Positions 18,950 to 30,675 of a stretch of DNA of 64,000 nt are shown here, one piece after another. Under the pieces are notes generated by a model. That model did no database searches, was not told where the DNA came from, and was given only the letters and a program-made list of their open reading frames with translations. Numbering within the stretch: position 1 is the stretch's first letter; each line of letters begins with the position of its first letter. The DNA is taken from contig JAXIVH010000132.1 of assembly GCA_036785325.1 (NCBI GenBank), positions 1 through 64,000 on the forward strand. The letters are read 5' to 3'. The position numbers were made by a program, and so were the translations under genes. The DNA comes from Urophycis tenuis (taxonomy: Eukaryota; Chordata; Actinopteri; Gadiformes; Phycidae).

Positions 18950-20213
18950 GAAACGTTGAAGGTATGTTTTTAGCTGCTGGGTAGACTTCAGTCAACCTGA
19001 CGCAGTTTTGTCTTTGAGCAACCAAATTGCTCGCGGATGGGCTCATTTTGAGCGGGGAAATCTAAGCTTTCCAACGGCGTATGGCAAGACTATATTGATT
19101 CATGGGTCGTTGAAATACTAAGCTAATTAATTTGTGTTCAGTTAGGAAAGATTGATGTTAATTGAAACGTTGATGGTATGTTTTTAGCTGCTGGGTAGAC
19201 TTCAGTCAACCTGACGCAGTTTTGTCTGTGAGCAACCAAATTGGTCGGGGATGGGCTCATTTTAAGCGGGGGAATCTAAGCTTTCCAACGGCGTATGGCA
19301 AGACTATATTGACTCATGGGTCGTTGAAATCCTAAGCTAATTAATTTGTGTTCTGTAAGGAAAGATTGATCTTAATTGAAACGTTGAAGGTATGTTTTTA
19401 GCTGCTGGGTAGACTTCAGTCAACCTGACGCAGTTTTGTCTGTGAGCAACCAAATTGGTCAAAGATGGGCTCATTTTAAGCGGGGAAATCTAAGCTTTCC
19501 AACAGCGTATGGCAAGACTATATTGACTCATGGGTCGTTGAAATACTAAGCTAATTAATTTGTGTTCTGTAAGGAAAGATTGATGTTAATTGAAACGTTG
19601 AAGGTTTTTTTTTAGCTGCTGGGTAGACTTCAGTCAACCTGACGCAGTTTAGTCTGTGAGCAATCAGACTGCTCGCGGATGGGCTCATTTTAAGCGGGGA
19701 AATCTAAGCTTTCCCACGGCATACGGCAAGACTATATTGACTCATTGGTAGTTGAAATACTAAGCTAATTAATTTGTGATCTGTAAGTAAAGATTGATGT
19801 TAATTGAAACGTTGAAGGTATGTTTTTAGATGCTGGGTAGACTTCAGTCAACCTGACGCAGTTTTGTCTGTGAGCAACCAAATTGCTCGGGGATGGGCTC
19901 ATTTTAAGCGGGGAAATCTAAGCTTTCTAACGGCGTATGGCAAGACTATATTCACCAAAGGGTCGTTGAAATACTAAGCTAATTAATTTGTGTTCTGTTA
20001 GGAAAGATTGATGTTAATTGAAACGTTGAAGGTATGTTTTTAGCTGCTGGGTAGACTTCAGTCAACCTGACGCAGTTTAGTCTGTGATCAACCAGACTGC
20101 TCGAGATGGGCTCATTTTAAACGGGGAAATCTAAGCTTTCCAACGACGTATGGCATGACTATATTTGCCCACGGGTCGTCGAAATAATAAGCTGATTCAT
20201 GTGTGTTCTGTTG
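18950..20213 (+). repeat. Satellite array S4, 6 units
   Basis: 1264 bp, five full units plus the terminal one. Unit 4 carries TTCCCACGGCATACGG, a variant seen again near the right end of the window (60900 and 63900). Confidence 0.9.
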
Positions 20214-20950
20214 GCTGTGGAAAGAAAATAGCACACAAGTCATACCAAGTCAGCTTTATTGTCAGTGATAAACATTAATAAATAAACAGTATGGACATTG
20301 TATAAACAGTTGTATAAAAAGTGTAAACGGTATGAACAGTGTTCTTATAAAAGATATCAATATCAATACTGATCACGTGTGTATTTTATATTTCCAGATT
20401 ATCTGTTGATGAGCCAGAGCCTGTGACTCCCACCAACCGGCCCGTTAAGCCCACTGCGTTGTCGTCCTCCACCCGGCCGAAGCCTCCTGCGCCCACCCGC
20501 CTCCAGCCGAGGCCTCCTGCTGCGTCAGCCTGTGGCCCGCCCGCCCCCTGTGTCGGCAGCATCCATACCGCTGGTCCTCCCCGCACAGCCACAGGCCCCC
20601 TCCGTCCTGCTTCGTGGGCCATCCTGCAGCTGTCTCTGCAGTCATCGTGTGTCAAAACCATTCAAACTTGTATATGGTAACATTTCACAATGACACCAGT
20701 ATAAATGAGGACCTTGCAATAGGTTGTGTGTTACAGGACCCCCCTGGCATACAGCTGTATGTCTCTGTGAAGGTGGTTGTGAAGAACGGCATCCGGCTGA
20801 ACAAGTACAAGTGCCGGCGAGGCAGCAACTCTCTCGAGGGGTTGCACGCCCACCTGGTTAACGCCGTCCCTTCACAGCGATGTGGGATCATGCCGTTCCA
20901 AGTAAGTGATTAAAACACACACACACACGCATAAATATATATAAAGCTTT
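20214..20950 (+). repeat. Cassette A5 (next to the terminal exon of gene copy I)
   Basis: Like A1 it has the short (CA)n tract and leads straight to exon 3 with no satellite after it. Exon 1 part 20398-20676, exon 2 part 20737-20901. It lacks the 7 nt present in A1, so exon 1 and exon 2 are in different frames. Confidence 0.85.
20737..20901 (+). CDS. Exon 2 segment of gene copy I (cassette A5)
   Basis: 55 codons in phase 0 at both ends, preceded by GTGTTACAG and followed by GTAAGT. It encodes the conserved YKCRRGSNSLEGLHAHL region. Together with exon 3 (21092-21619) it forms an open frame across one intron. It is not in frame with the upstream proline-rich part under the donor ATG|GTAACA. 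Confidence 0.5.
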
Positions 20951-21091
20951 ATTGCAGACCCATGTTCATACGGTATAATTTAAAAAGAAAAGTCTCAATG
21001 ATGGCTTCAATGATACATTTTATTTCACAGCTTCAGCCGTCACCTGTAAGCATTGTACACAATGACAGTCAAATGGAAATGTGTGTTTCAG

Positions 21092-21619
21092 GTATACTTG
21101 GTGTCCTTTGCCGTGCAGTGGAACCACCGCATGGCATCGCTCCGTGTCGCCGGTGGTCACGGCCGGCGGACGTCTTGCTTGGACCCGCGGCAGATCCAGC
21201 GCGTCAACCAGCAGGCCGAGACAAGGAGGCCTCCTGCTGCGTCAGCCTGTGGCCGGCCCCCCATGTCGGCAGCACCCATACTGCTGCTGGTCCTCCCCGC
21301 ACAGCCACAGGCCCCCTCCGTCCTGTTTCGTGGCCCATCCTGCAGCCAGAGCTTTGTCCCTCCTGCACCAACAGTGAAGGCGTTCATGCCCAACAAGTCC
21401 TCGCGGCCTTGTGGGGCTTGCCACGTGCCAAACTGTGGTGGACGGCGAAAGAGGTACACCCCTTCCAAGGACAAAGTGGCTGGAAGCCCACAGAAGATAT
21501 TTTCCTTCTGCCCATCCACGAGGAAGTCCACTACCCCTGGCTTCGACAATGTTGTCTATGACAACTTTGAACACTTTAAGAGTGTCGTGGATGCAGAGTT
21601 GGAAAGGAGGACTTTGTAA
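21092..21619 (+). CDS. Terminal exon (exon 3) of gene copy I
   Basis: The same 175-codon exon as at 5664-6191, differing by a handful of substitutions, some of which change residues (for example NPGFDKV to TPGFDNV, and GGRRK to DGRRK in the cysteine-cluster region). The acceptor TTTCAG, phase 0 and stop codon are conserved. Conservation of an open frame over the full exon in both copies suggests either recent duplication or selection; the close nucleotide identity favours recent duplication. Confidence 0.55.
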   Translation, partial: VYLVSFAVQWNHRMASLRVAGGHGRRTSCLDPRQIQRVNQQAETRRPPAASACGRPPMSAAPILLLVLPAQPQAPSVLFRGPSCSQSFVPPAPTVKAFMPNKSSRPCGACHVPNCGGRRKRYTPSKDKVAGSPQKIFSFCPSTRKSTTPGFDNVVYDNFEHFKSVVDAELERRTL

Positions 21620-22475
21620 ATACCGGACTTTGTAAATAACTGTAAATATGTGTGTTTGTGTGTGTTTGTCTTTTTCTTTGTGTGTGTTTTAAAGTGCTTC
21701 AGCAAGCGGCTATTTATATAGTTAAAAATAATGCACTTTACAGTTTTACTTGAAGTCATTTTGTTTGTTTTTTATATTGCTGTTGAAATGCACAATGTTT
21801 TTAACCTTAATCAGTTCAACACAATCAGTTTCCCTTGTTCGTGTTCAGATAATCTGGATCCTGTTCTCCAGAGCCCTGACTTTGAACAGCCCTTCACCGT
21901 CCAGACTGACGCATCTGGTGTTGGTCTTGGGGCAGTACTGCTCCAAGGAGAGGGGGACGACATGAAGCCTGTGGCTTACATAAGTCGCAAGTTGTTCCCC
22001 AGCGAGACCAGGGGCCTCATGTACGAACGTTGCGTACGCACAAAAAAATGGTGTACGTTCATTCTCACGGCAAAGTGCAGATGTATCAAGACTGAAATGG
22101 CCGTATAAATTTGCGTGCCTCACGTCAACTCTTGAGCTGGCGTACGCACATTTCTACAACAGTTGACCCTTTGGCGACACTTAGAGGTGATCAAAGCATC
22201 ATGTTTAATTTGTCAGAGCAATGAAATTCTTATTACACGGCAGACAACCTCTACGCAGTAGATGGACATAAGAGATAAGAAATAAAAATATTTAAATGCT
22301 GGGAAACTGTCATAATAAAGGAATGTGTAAAATAGTAGTTGATTGAGTGATGTGCACATTCGAGACACGTGAACAATTAACACCGATGAACAATCAACAC
22401 CGACAAGTCTGCAATAACATGACTGGGTATAAAAGCACACCCAAAAATTCCATCAACAATTAGAGGACATTGAGA

Positions 22476-23250
22476 ATGGCGCAATTTGCAGCGAGAGCCG
22501 GTTTTCCTAATATAATCGGAGCTGTCGACTGCACTCACATTGCCATAAAAGCGCCATCACATGACGAATTTGTATATGTGAACAGGAAACATTTCCATTC
22601 AATAAATGTCGGCTACAAATTATATGTGATGCGCAAATGTTATTAACCAACATTGTGGCGAGGTGGCCTGGTTCAACGCACGACTCATATATTCTGAGTA
22701 ACAGCATAGTTGGGAACAGACTGCAGGCTGGCATTGTGCGCGATGGGTGGCTTCTTGGTGAGTAATTGTATTCTTTTAATTGTCCTAATATTAATCCCTG
22801 TGATGCGCATTGAGTGTACGTCCCCAAATACTATCCTGTCTTCACAGCATCATTACTTGTTTGTGTGATTGATTCGCTGGTTAAGCAACAGCTTCGGATC
22901 TTTCATACAAGCCCCTGTCTCTGTGTGCAAAGTTTTTTGTTAATAAACCCGTGCGAAAAGTGTGAAATGTCATTATCAGCCTCACCTTTGCCCCGGCGCC
23001 CTTCGGCATTAATTTATAACAATAGTGTGTGATCCATGTAAGTGGTGTATAAAACTAAGAAATGGGAACAACAAATCCAGTTTACTTATACTGCCTGTTT
23101 TCAATTAACCCCAGGCGACCGTGGCTACCCACTGAGGACGTGACCCCTCTGACCAACCCTCAGACTGACCGAGAGCGGAGGTACAATGACCTCCATACCC
23201 GCACTCGGTCAGTCGTTGAGAGGGCAATAGGTCTCCTGAAGGGACGGTGG
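22476..23250 (+). pseudogene. Harbinger transposase remnant (HARBI1-like, DDE_Tnp_4)
   Basis: Exon-like 22476-22757 starts MAQFAARAGFP and contains IIGAVDCTHIAIKAPS with the first catalytic aspartate. After VGYKL a small deletion shifts the frame. The intron starts at GTGAGT (22758) and ends at CCCAG (23114). The second part has the DRGYPLR aspartate region, then a stop at codon nine, and RTRSVVERAIGLLKGRW with the catalytic glutamate. Several breaks make it non-functional. Confidence 0.82.
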
Positions 23251-23496
23251 GCAGCAGTCCTCCTTTTCACTTCCATTTTTATATCTGACAACTTCTTTTT
23301 AAGTTCAGCGTGTGTGCGGCTCTCTGAACCCACAGCATTGACCGCCTCACACACGCTGTCCCACTCACTCCTCTTCCGCTTGCTGTTAATCCCGGAGGAC
23401 AAACTGCCAAATAAAACCACCCTCCGAGCCTCCACCTCAGTCAGGAGAGTCTCCAGTTCGCACTCGGTAAATTTTCGCTTTTTTAGATGTGCTCAT
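23251..23496 (-). pseudogene. Harbinger Myb/SANT-like protein remnant
   Basis: The minus strand starts MSTSKK at 23496, then shifts frame. The following frame contains RRVVLFGSLSSGINSKRK and ELKKKLSDIKMEVKRRT, the trihelix-like DNA-binding region of the second Harbinger protein. It stops at the deletion junction, so the C-terminal part is lost. Confidence 0.75.
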
Positions 23497-24055
23497 TCTC
23501 TTTCTATGATCGTTCAGAGGGGAATCCCTGATGCAGGGCTCATTTAAATATGATTAACATAATTGAATAGGGGCGTGGACAGGGAGGAGTCTGATACTCG
23601 TGCACGTGCGCTCAATTCGGTATGTACAAAGGAAATGTGCTTGGGTTCAGGCGTACGCTCAGATTGATACATCTGAATTTTTTTGTGCGTGCGGCGGTTT
23701 CTGGCTTTGTGCGTACGCCATGTTTCAGTAGAAAATCCACGCAATTGTTAGTACATGAGGCCCCAGGTATGCGGCAGTTGAGTTGGAGTGCCTAGCTGTC
23801 AAGTGGGCACTCGACACCCTAAAATACTACCTGCTGGGTAGAGACTTCACCCTAGAGACTGACCACCGCGCCTTGCAGTGGCTAGGGCGCATGAAGGACT
23901 CAAACGCCCGCATCACCCGCTGGTTCTTGGCACTGCAGCCATACCGGTTCACAGTGCAGTACCGAGCGGGCAAGCAGAATACGGTGGCGGACTTTTTGTC
24001 TCGACACCCTGTTGGGTTCCCTCCTCCAGAGGAGGAGGGAAATGTGAGAAAGTGA

Positions 24056-24676
24056 ACACTTCCCTTCTCACTGGTTGTCTCACAAACACATGGACTGATT
24101 GTTTTTACTGAATGTTATTGTATTGTACTCCAGCTGCAGTAGGGGGCAATATTTTGTTCATTCAGGACAGAGGACACATGGGATAGCCCAGGGGGGCATT
24201 GGGTGTAAACAGCTGTTTTTGTATATATTTAGATGAGGTGTAAAGTGTGTATATATATATTGGGTAATGTGTTGTTTGGTGAAATGTAAATACTGTGTTT
24301 TCTTACAAGGTTTACTTTCCATTTAGGAATATTTAGTTTGTAGCCTTGCAATGGGGTGTTCACCCCTTATTGGTTTGGCCCAACTGGCCGTGATTGGTGT
24401 ATGGCCTAACTGGCCTTGATTGGTCCAATTGGGACTGATTTCTTATTTAAGGGGTGCCTCATTCTGTGTGGGGGTTAACTGAGGGTAGGTGCTGGCTTGA
24501 TGTGAGGCCAGTACCCGGTATGCTAGGCTATGCTAGGCTAAGCTAACCTATGCTATGCTACTTCATGCTGAGCTAAGCGGCTAAAATGGCTAATTTTGCC
24601 ATTTAGTATTATTTAGGATTTTGGATTTATGTTTGTTTTGTTATTTTGCAAGTTGTGGTGAAGACAATAAAGCCCC
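24056..24676 (+). mobile_element. LTR-like tail of the Gmr1-like remnant, copy 2
   Basis: Matches 6875-7500 with few changes, including the GCTAAGCTA-rich stretch and AATAAA near 24667. It continues without interruption into 24677, so it preserves the empty site of the CsRn1-like insertion. Confidence 0.6.
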
Positions 24677-24911
24677 ACTACTTTCCAACGGCATTGCCAC
24701 CCCTCGTGTTTGTCCACACGGTCCAGGCCAGAGAGTCCACATCCCAATACGTGGGGTGATCAAGTCGGTCCATCACAATGACATTTTTGGAAATTTCTGG
24801 AAATAAAACCTCCCACCGGTGGCCACCAGATGGAGCCATCCCTTTTGATCCTCCCCGATCCTTTTTGGTCGATCCCAGGGTTGCGCAATAGGGACTTGGG
24901 GGGGGTCGTTC
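24677..24911 (+). other. Continuation of the 3' flank, copy 2
   Basis: Counterpart of 11854-12084. Ends GGTCGTTCGCC, the uninterrupted target of the 2.57-kb TIR element. No gene is seen. Confidence 0.6.
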
Positions 24912-25080
24912 GCCTTCGTCAGGCAAACTCTCCGCCAAGTCCCTAAGCTCACGCTAACCGACCAATGGTTGACCAAAGCTGAGCAGAGTTGAGCAGCGAT
25001 CGGCCAATGGCGGAGCGATGCTGAGCAGAGCTCGGCGCTCAACGGACCAATCGCTGAGCGAGGATCGGAATACGTCACCT
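24912..25080 (+). promoter_or_regulatory. Promoter-like block of gene copy II
   Basis: CCAAT boxes at 24962-24966, 25004-25008 and 25047-25051, and CRE-like TACGTCA at 25071-25077, in the same order and spacing as in copy I. All four motifs are unchanged between the copies although bases between them differ. Confidence 0.5.
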
Positions 25081-25249
25081 AATGTTTTTACGACTCATAC
25101 GTAGTCACGGTCATTGCTGTCCACTGCCAACGGAGGTTTCGACTAAGGTGAATTTGATGATCTTCATCCTTTGCGAGTTAATAATTCGACTTTTCGTTAA
25201 GGTATGTATTTAGCTGTATCGATTTCGTAGAAAGAGAAACGATTCCGTT
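25081..25249 (+). other. Leader region of gene copy II
   Basis: Counterpart of 14836-15004, with TTAAG|GTATGT near 25198. The upstream donor-like site reads CTAAG|GTGAAT here. No coding frame of note. Confidence 0.35.
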
Positions 25250-25442
25250 GACGTTGAAGCTATGTTTTTAGCTGCTGGGTAGACTTCATTCAAACTATCG
25301 CCGTTTTGTCTGTGAGCAAGCATATGACTCGTGGATGATCTCCTTTTAATCGTGGCAATCTAAGCTTTCCAACGGTGTATGGCATGACTATATTCGCCCA
25401 CGGGTCGTCGAAATAATAAGCTGATTCATGTGTGTTCTGTTG
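25250..25442 (+). repeat. Single satellite unit next to promoter II (founder-like)
   Basis: About 193 bp, the same diverged terminal-type unit as at 15005-15198. Alone before cassette A6. Confidence 0.75.
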
Positions 25443-26414
25443 GCTGTGGAAAGAAAATAGCACACAAGTCATACCAAGTCACCTTTATTGTTAGTGATAA
25501 AAATTAATAAATAAACAGTATGGACATTGTATAAACAGTTGTATAAAAAGTGTAAACAGTATGAACAGTGTTCTTATAAAAGATATCAATATCAATACTG
25601 ATCACGTGTGTATTTTATATTTCCAGATTATTTGTTGATGAGCCAGAGCCTGTGACTCCCACCAACCGGCCCGTTCAGCCCACTGCGTTGTCGTCCTCCA
25701 CCCGGCCGAAGCCTCCTGCGCCCACCCGCCTCCAGCCGAGGCCTCCTGCTGCGTCAGCCTGTGGCCCGCCCGCCCCCTGTGTCGGCAGCACCCATACCGC
25801 TGGTCCTCCCCGCACAGCCACAGGCCCCCTCCGTCCTGCTTCGTGGGCCATCCTGCAGCTGTCTCTGCAGTCATCGTGTGTCAAAACCATTCAACTTGTA
25901 TATGGTAACATTTCAAAATGACACCAGCATAAATGAGGACCTTGCAATAGGTTGTGTGTTACAGGACCCCCCTGGCATACAGCTGTATGTCTCTGTGAAG
26001 GTGGTTGTGAAGAACTGCATCCGGCTGAACAAGTACAAGTGCCGGCGAGGCAGCAACTCTCTCGAGGGGTTGCACGCCCACCTGGTTAACGCCATCCCTT
26101 CACAGCGATGTGGGATCATGCCGTTCCAAGTAAGTGATTAAAACACAGACACACACACACACACTCACACGCGCGCATATATACACACACACACACGCAT
26201 ATATACACACACATATATATATATACTTAAACATAGCTGACCCTTTTTTTCCCCCTTATCAGGGATTATGCTCCCAGTTTTGATCTCGGACGTCTGGTCA
26301 CTTATAGCATATAATAATATTCTATTACTGTTAAGCCAACTATGAATAATAAAACAGGCCAAAACATGTGTCCTTTATCATAGCTACACGTATTACAAAA
26401 AAAACGCGTGAATT
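25443..26414 (+). repeat. Cassette A6
   Basis: Exon 1 part 25627-25904, one nucleotide shorter (TTCAACTTG) than A2-A5. Exon 2 part 25965-26129 has AACTGC (cysteine replacing glycine in KNGIRL) and ACGCCATCC (isoleucine for valine). First cassette after promoter II. Confidence 0.88.
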
Positions 26415-29400
26415 GAAAAGTTGAAGGTATGTTTTTAGCTGCTGGGTAGACTTCAGTCAACCTGACGCAGTTTTGTCTGTGAGCAACCAAATTGCTCGGG
26501 GATGGGCTCATTTTAAGCAGGGAAATCTAAGGTTCCCAACGGCGTATGGCAAGACTATATTGAGTCATGGGTTGTTGAAATACTAAGCTAATTAATTTCT
26601 GTTCTTTATTGAAAGATTGATCTTAATTGAAACGTTGAAGGTATGTTTTTAGCTGCTAGGTAGACTTCAGTCAACCTGACGCAGTTTTGTCTGTGAGCAA
26701 CCAGACTGCTCGCGGATGGGCTCATTTTAAGCGGGGAAATCTAAGCTTTCCAACGGCGTATGGCAAGACTATATTGACTCATTGGTCGTTGAAATACTAA
26801 GCTAATTAATTTGTGATCTGTAAGGAAAGATTGATGTTAATTGAAACGTTGAAGGTATGTTTTTAGCTGCTGGGTAGACTTCAGTCAACCTGACGCAGTT
26901 TTGTCTCTGAGCAACCAAATCGCTCGGGGATGGGCTCCTTTTGAGCGGGGAAATCTAAGCTTTCCAACGGCGTATGGCAAGACTATATTGACTCATGGGT
27001 TGTTGAAATACTAAGCTAATTAATTTGTGTTCTGTAAGGAAAGATTAATGTTAATTGAAACGTTGAAGGTTTTTTTTTAGCTGCTGGGTAGACTTCAGTC
27101 AACCTGACGCAGTTTAGTCTGTGAGCAACCAAATTGGTCGGGGATGGGCTCATTTTAAGGGGGGAAATCTAAGCTTTTCAACGGCGTTTGGCAAGACTAT
27201 ATTGACTAATGGGTCGTTGAAATACTAAGCTAATTAATTTGTGTTCTGTAAGGAAAGATTGATCTTAATTGAAACGTTGAAGGTGTGTTTTTAGCTGCTG
27301 GGTAGACTTCAGTCAACCTGACGCAGTTTTGTCTGTGAGCAACCAAATTGCTCTGGGGTGGGCTCATTTTAAGCGGGGAAATCTAAGCTTTCCAACGGTC
27401 TATGGCAAAACTATATTCACCAAAGGGTCGTTGAAATACTAAGCTAAATAATTTGTGTTCTGTAAGGAAAGATTAATGTTAATTGAAACGTTGAAGGTTT
27501 TTTTTTAGCTGCTGGGTAGACTTCAGTCAACCTGACGCAGTTTAGTCTGTGAGCAACCAAATTGGTCGGGGATGGGCTCATTTTAAGCGGGGAAATCTAA
27601 GCTTTTCAACGGCGTTTGGCAAGACTATATTGACTAATGGGTCGTTGAAATACTAAGCTAAATAATTTGTGTTCTGTAAGGAAAGATTGATCTTAATTGA
27701 AACGTTGAAGGTATGTTTTTAGCTGCTGGGTAGACTTCAGTCAACCTGACGCAGTTTTGTCTGTGAGCAACCAAATCGCTCGAGGATGGGCTCATTTTAA
27801 GCAGGGAAATCTAAGCTTTCCAACAGCCTATGGCAAGACTATATTCACCAAAGGTTCGTTGAAATACTAAGCTAATTAATTTCTGCTCTGTGAGGAAAGA
27901 TTGATCTTAATTGAAACGTTGAAGGTATGTTTTTAGTTTCTGGGTAGAGTTCATTCAACCTGACGCAGTTTAGTCTGTGATCAACCAGACTGCTCGCGGA
28001 TGGGCTCATTTTAAGCGGGGAAATATAAGCTTTCCAACGGTGCATGGCAAGACTATATTGACTCATGGGTCGTTGAAATACTAAGCTAATTAATTTGTGT
28101 TCTGTAAGGAAAGATTGATGTTAATTGAAACGTTGAAGGTATGTCTTTAGCTGCTGGGTAGACTTCAGTCAACCTGACGCAGTTTTGTCTGTGAGCAACC
28201 AGACTGCTCGCGGATGGGCTCATTTTAAGCGGGGAAATCTAAGCTTTCCAACGGCGTATGGCAAGACTATATTGACTCATTGGTCGTTGAAATACTAAGC
28301 TAATTAATTTGTGATCTGTAAGGAAAGATTGATGTTAATTGAAACGTTGAAGGTATGTTTTTAGCTGCTGGGTAGACTTCAGTCAACCTGACGCAGTTTT
28401 GTCTCTGAGCAACCAAATCGCTCGGGGATGGGCTCCTTTTGAGCGGGGAAATCTAAGCTTTCCAACGGCGTATGGCAAGACTATATTGACTCATGGGTTG
28501 TTGAAATACTAAGCTAATTAATTTGTGTTCTGTAAGGAAAGATTAATGTTAATTGAAACGTTGAAGGTTTTTTTTTAGCTGCTGGGTAGACTTCAGTCAA
28601 CCTGACGCAGTTTAGTCTGTGAGCAACCAAATTTGTCGGGGATGGGCTCATTTTAAGGGGGGAAATCTAAGCTTTTCAACGGCGTTTGGCAAGACTATAT
28701 TGACTAATGGGTCGTTGAAATACTAAGCTAATTAATTTGTGTTCTGTAAGGAAAGATTGATCTTAATTGAAACGTTGAAGGTGTGTTTTTAGCTGCTGGG
28801 TAGACTTCAGTCAACCTGACGCAGTTTTGTCTGTGAGCAACCAAATTGCTCTGGGGTGGGCTCATTTTAAGCGGGGAAATCTAAGCTTTCCAACGGTGTA
28901 TGGCAAGACTATATTCACTAAAGGGTCGTTGAAATACTAAGCTAAATAATTTGTGTTCTGTAAGGAAAGATTAATGTTAATTGAAACGTTGAAGGTTTTT
29001 TTTTAGCTGCTGGGTAGACTTCAGTCAACCTGACGCAGTTTAGTCTGTGAGCAACCAAATTGGTCGGGGATGGGCTCATTTTAAGCGGGGAAATCTAAGC
29101 TTTTCAACGGCGTTTGGCAAGACTATATTCACCAAAGGTTCGTTGAAATACTAAGCTAATTAATTTCTGCTCTGTGAGGAAAGATTGATCTTAATTGAAA
29201 CGTTGAAGGTATGTTTTTAGTTTCTGGGTAGAGTTCATTCAACCTGACGCAGTTTAGTCTGTGATCAACCAGACTGCTCGCGGATGGGCTCATTTTAAGC
29301 GGGGAAATATAAGCTTTCCAACGGTGTATGGCAAGACTATATTGACTCATGGGTCGTTGAAATACTAAGCTAATTAATTTGTGTTCTGTAAGGAAAGATT

Positions 29401-30675
29401 GATGTTAATTGAAACGTTGAAGGTATGTCTTTAGCTGCTGGGTAGACTTCAGTCAACCTGACGCAGTTTTGTCTGTGAGCAACCAGACTGCTCGCGGATG
29501 GGCTCATTTTAAGCGGGGAAATCTAAGCTTTCCAACGGCGTATGGCAAGACTATATTGACTCATTGGTCGTTGAAATACTAAGCTAATTAATTTGTGATC
29601 TGTAAGGAAAGATTGATGTTAATTGAAACGTTGAAGGTATGTTTTTAGCTGCTGGGTAGACTTCAGTCAACCTGACGCAGTTTTGTCTCTGAGCAACCAA
29701 ATCGCTCGGGGATGGGCTCCTTTTGAGCGGGGAAATCTAAGCTTTCCAACGGCGTATGGCAAGACTATATTGACTCATGGGTTGTTGAAATACTAAGCTA
29801 ATTAATTTGTGTTCTGTAAGGAAAGATTAATGTTAATTGAAACGTTGAAGGTTTTTTTTTAGCTGCTGGGTAGACTTCAGTCAACCTGACGCAGTTTAGT
29901 CTGTGAGCAACCAAATTGCTCTGGGGTGGGCTCATTTTAAGCGGGGAAATCTAAGCTTTCCAACGGTGTATGGCAAAACTATATTCACCAAAGGGTCGTT
30001 GAAATACTAAGCTAAATAATTTGTGTTCTGTAAGGAAAGATTAATGTTAATTGAAACGTTGAAGGTTTTTTTTTAGCTGCTGGGTAGACTTCAGTCAACC
30101 TGACGCAGTTTAGTCTGTGAGCAACCAAATTGGTCGGGGATGGGCTCATTTTAAGCGGGGAAATCTAAGCTTTTCAACGGCGTTTGGCAAGACTATATTC
30201 ACCAAAGGTTCGTTGAAATACTAAGCTAATTAATTTCTGCTCTGTGAGGAAAGATTGATCTTAATTGAAACGTTGAAGGTATGTTTTTAGTTTCTGGGTA
30301 GAGTTCATTCAACCTGACGCAGTTTAGTCTGTGATCAACCAGACTGCTCGCGGATGGGCTCATTTTAAGCGGGGAAATATAAGCTTTCCAACGGTGTATG
30401 GCAAGACTATATTGACTCATGGGTCGTTGAAATACTAAGCTAATTAATTTGTGTTCTGTAAGGAAAGATTGATGTTAATTGAAACGTTGAAGGTATGTCT
30501 TTAGCTGCTGGGTAGACTTCAGTCAACCTGACGCAGATTTGTCTCTGAGCAACCAAATTGCTCGGAGATGGGCTCATTTTAAACGGGGAAATCGAAGCTT
30601 TCCAACGACGTATGGCATGACTATATTTTCCCACGGGTCGTCGAAATAATAAGCTGCTTCATGTGTGTTCTGTTG
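26415..30675 (+). repeat. Satellite array S6, 20 units
   Basis: 4261 bp, exactly 19 x 214 plus a 195-bp terminal unit. It shows higher-order structure: a block of six units repeats with a 1284-bp period, then recurs with five units (1070 bp), marked by TTTCTGGGTAGAGTTCATTC at 27937, 29221 and 30291. Confidence 0.92.

Larger units (their letters stand above)
22012..23763 (+). mobile_element. PIF/Harbinger DNA transposon, internally deleted (1752 bp)
   Basis: Terminal inverted repeats GGGCCTCATGTAC (left) and GTACATGAGGCCC (right), with a 3-bp duplication CAG on both sides. The intact site is at 6587 in copy 1. Inside are remnants of both Harbinger genes in convergent orientation: a transposase on + and a Myb/SANT-like protein on -. 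An internal deletion has brought their 3' ends together at about 23250. Confidence 0.88.
21849..24055 (+). pseudogene. Ty3/gypsy RNase H fragment, copy 2, split by Harbinger
   Basis: The first part, 21849-22011, and the second part, 23767-24055, together match 6423-6874. The Harbinger element sits between ACCAG and GTATGCGG. Before the insertion the fragment would have been open like copy 1. Preceded by the same acceptor-like TTCGTGTTCAG. Confidence 0.8.
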
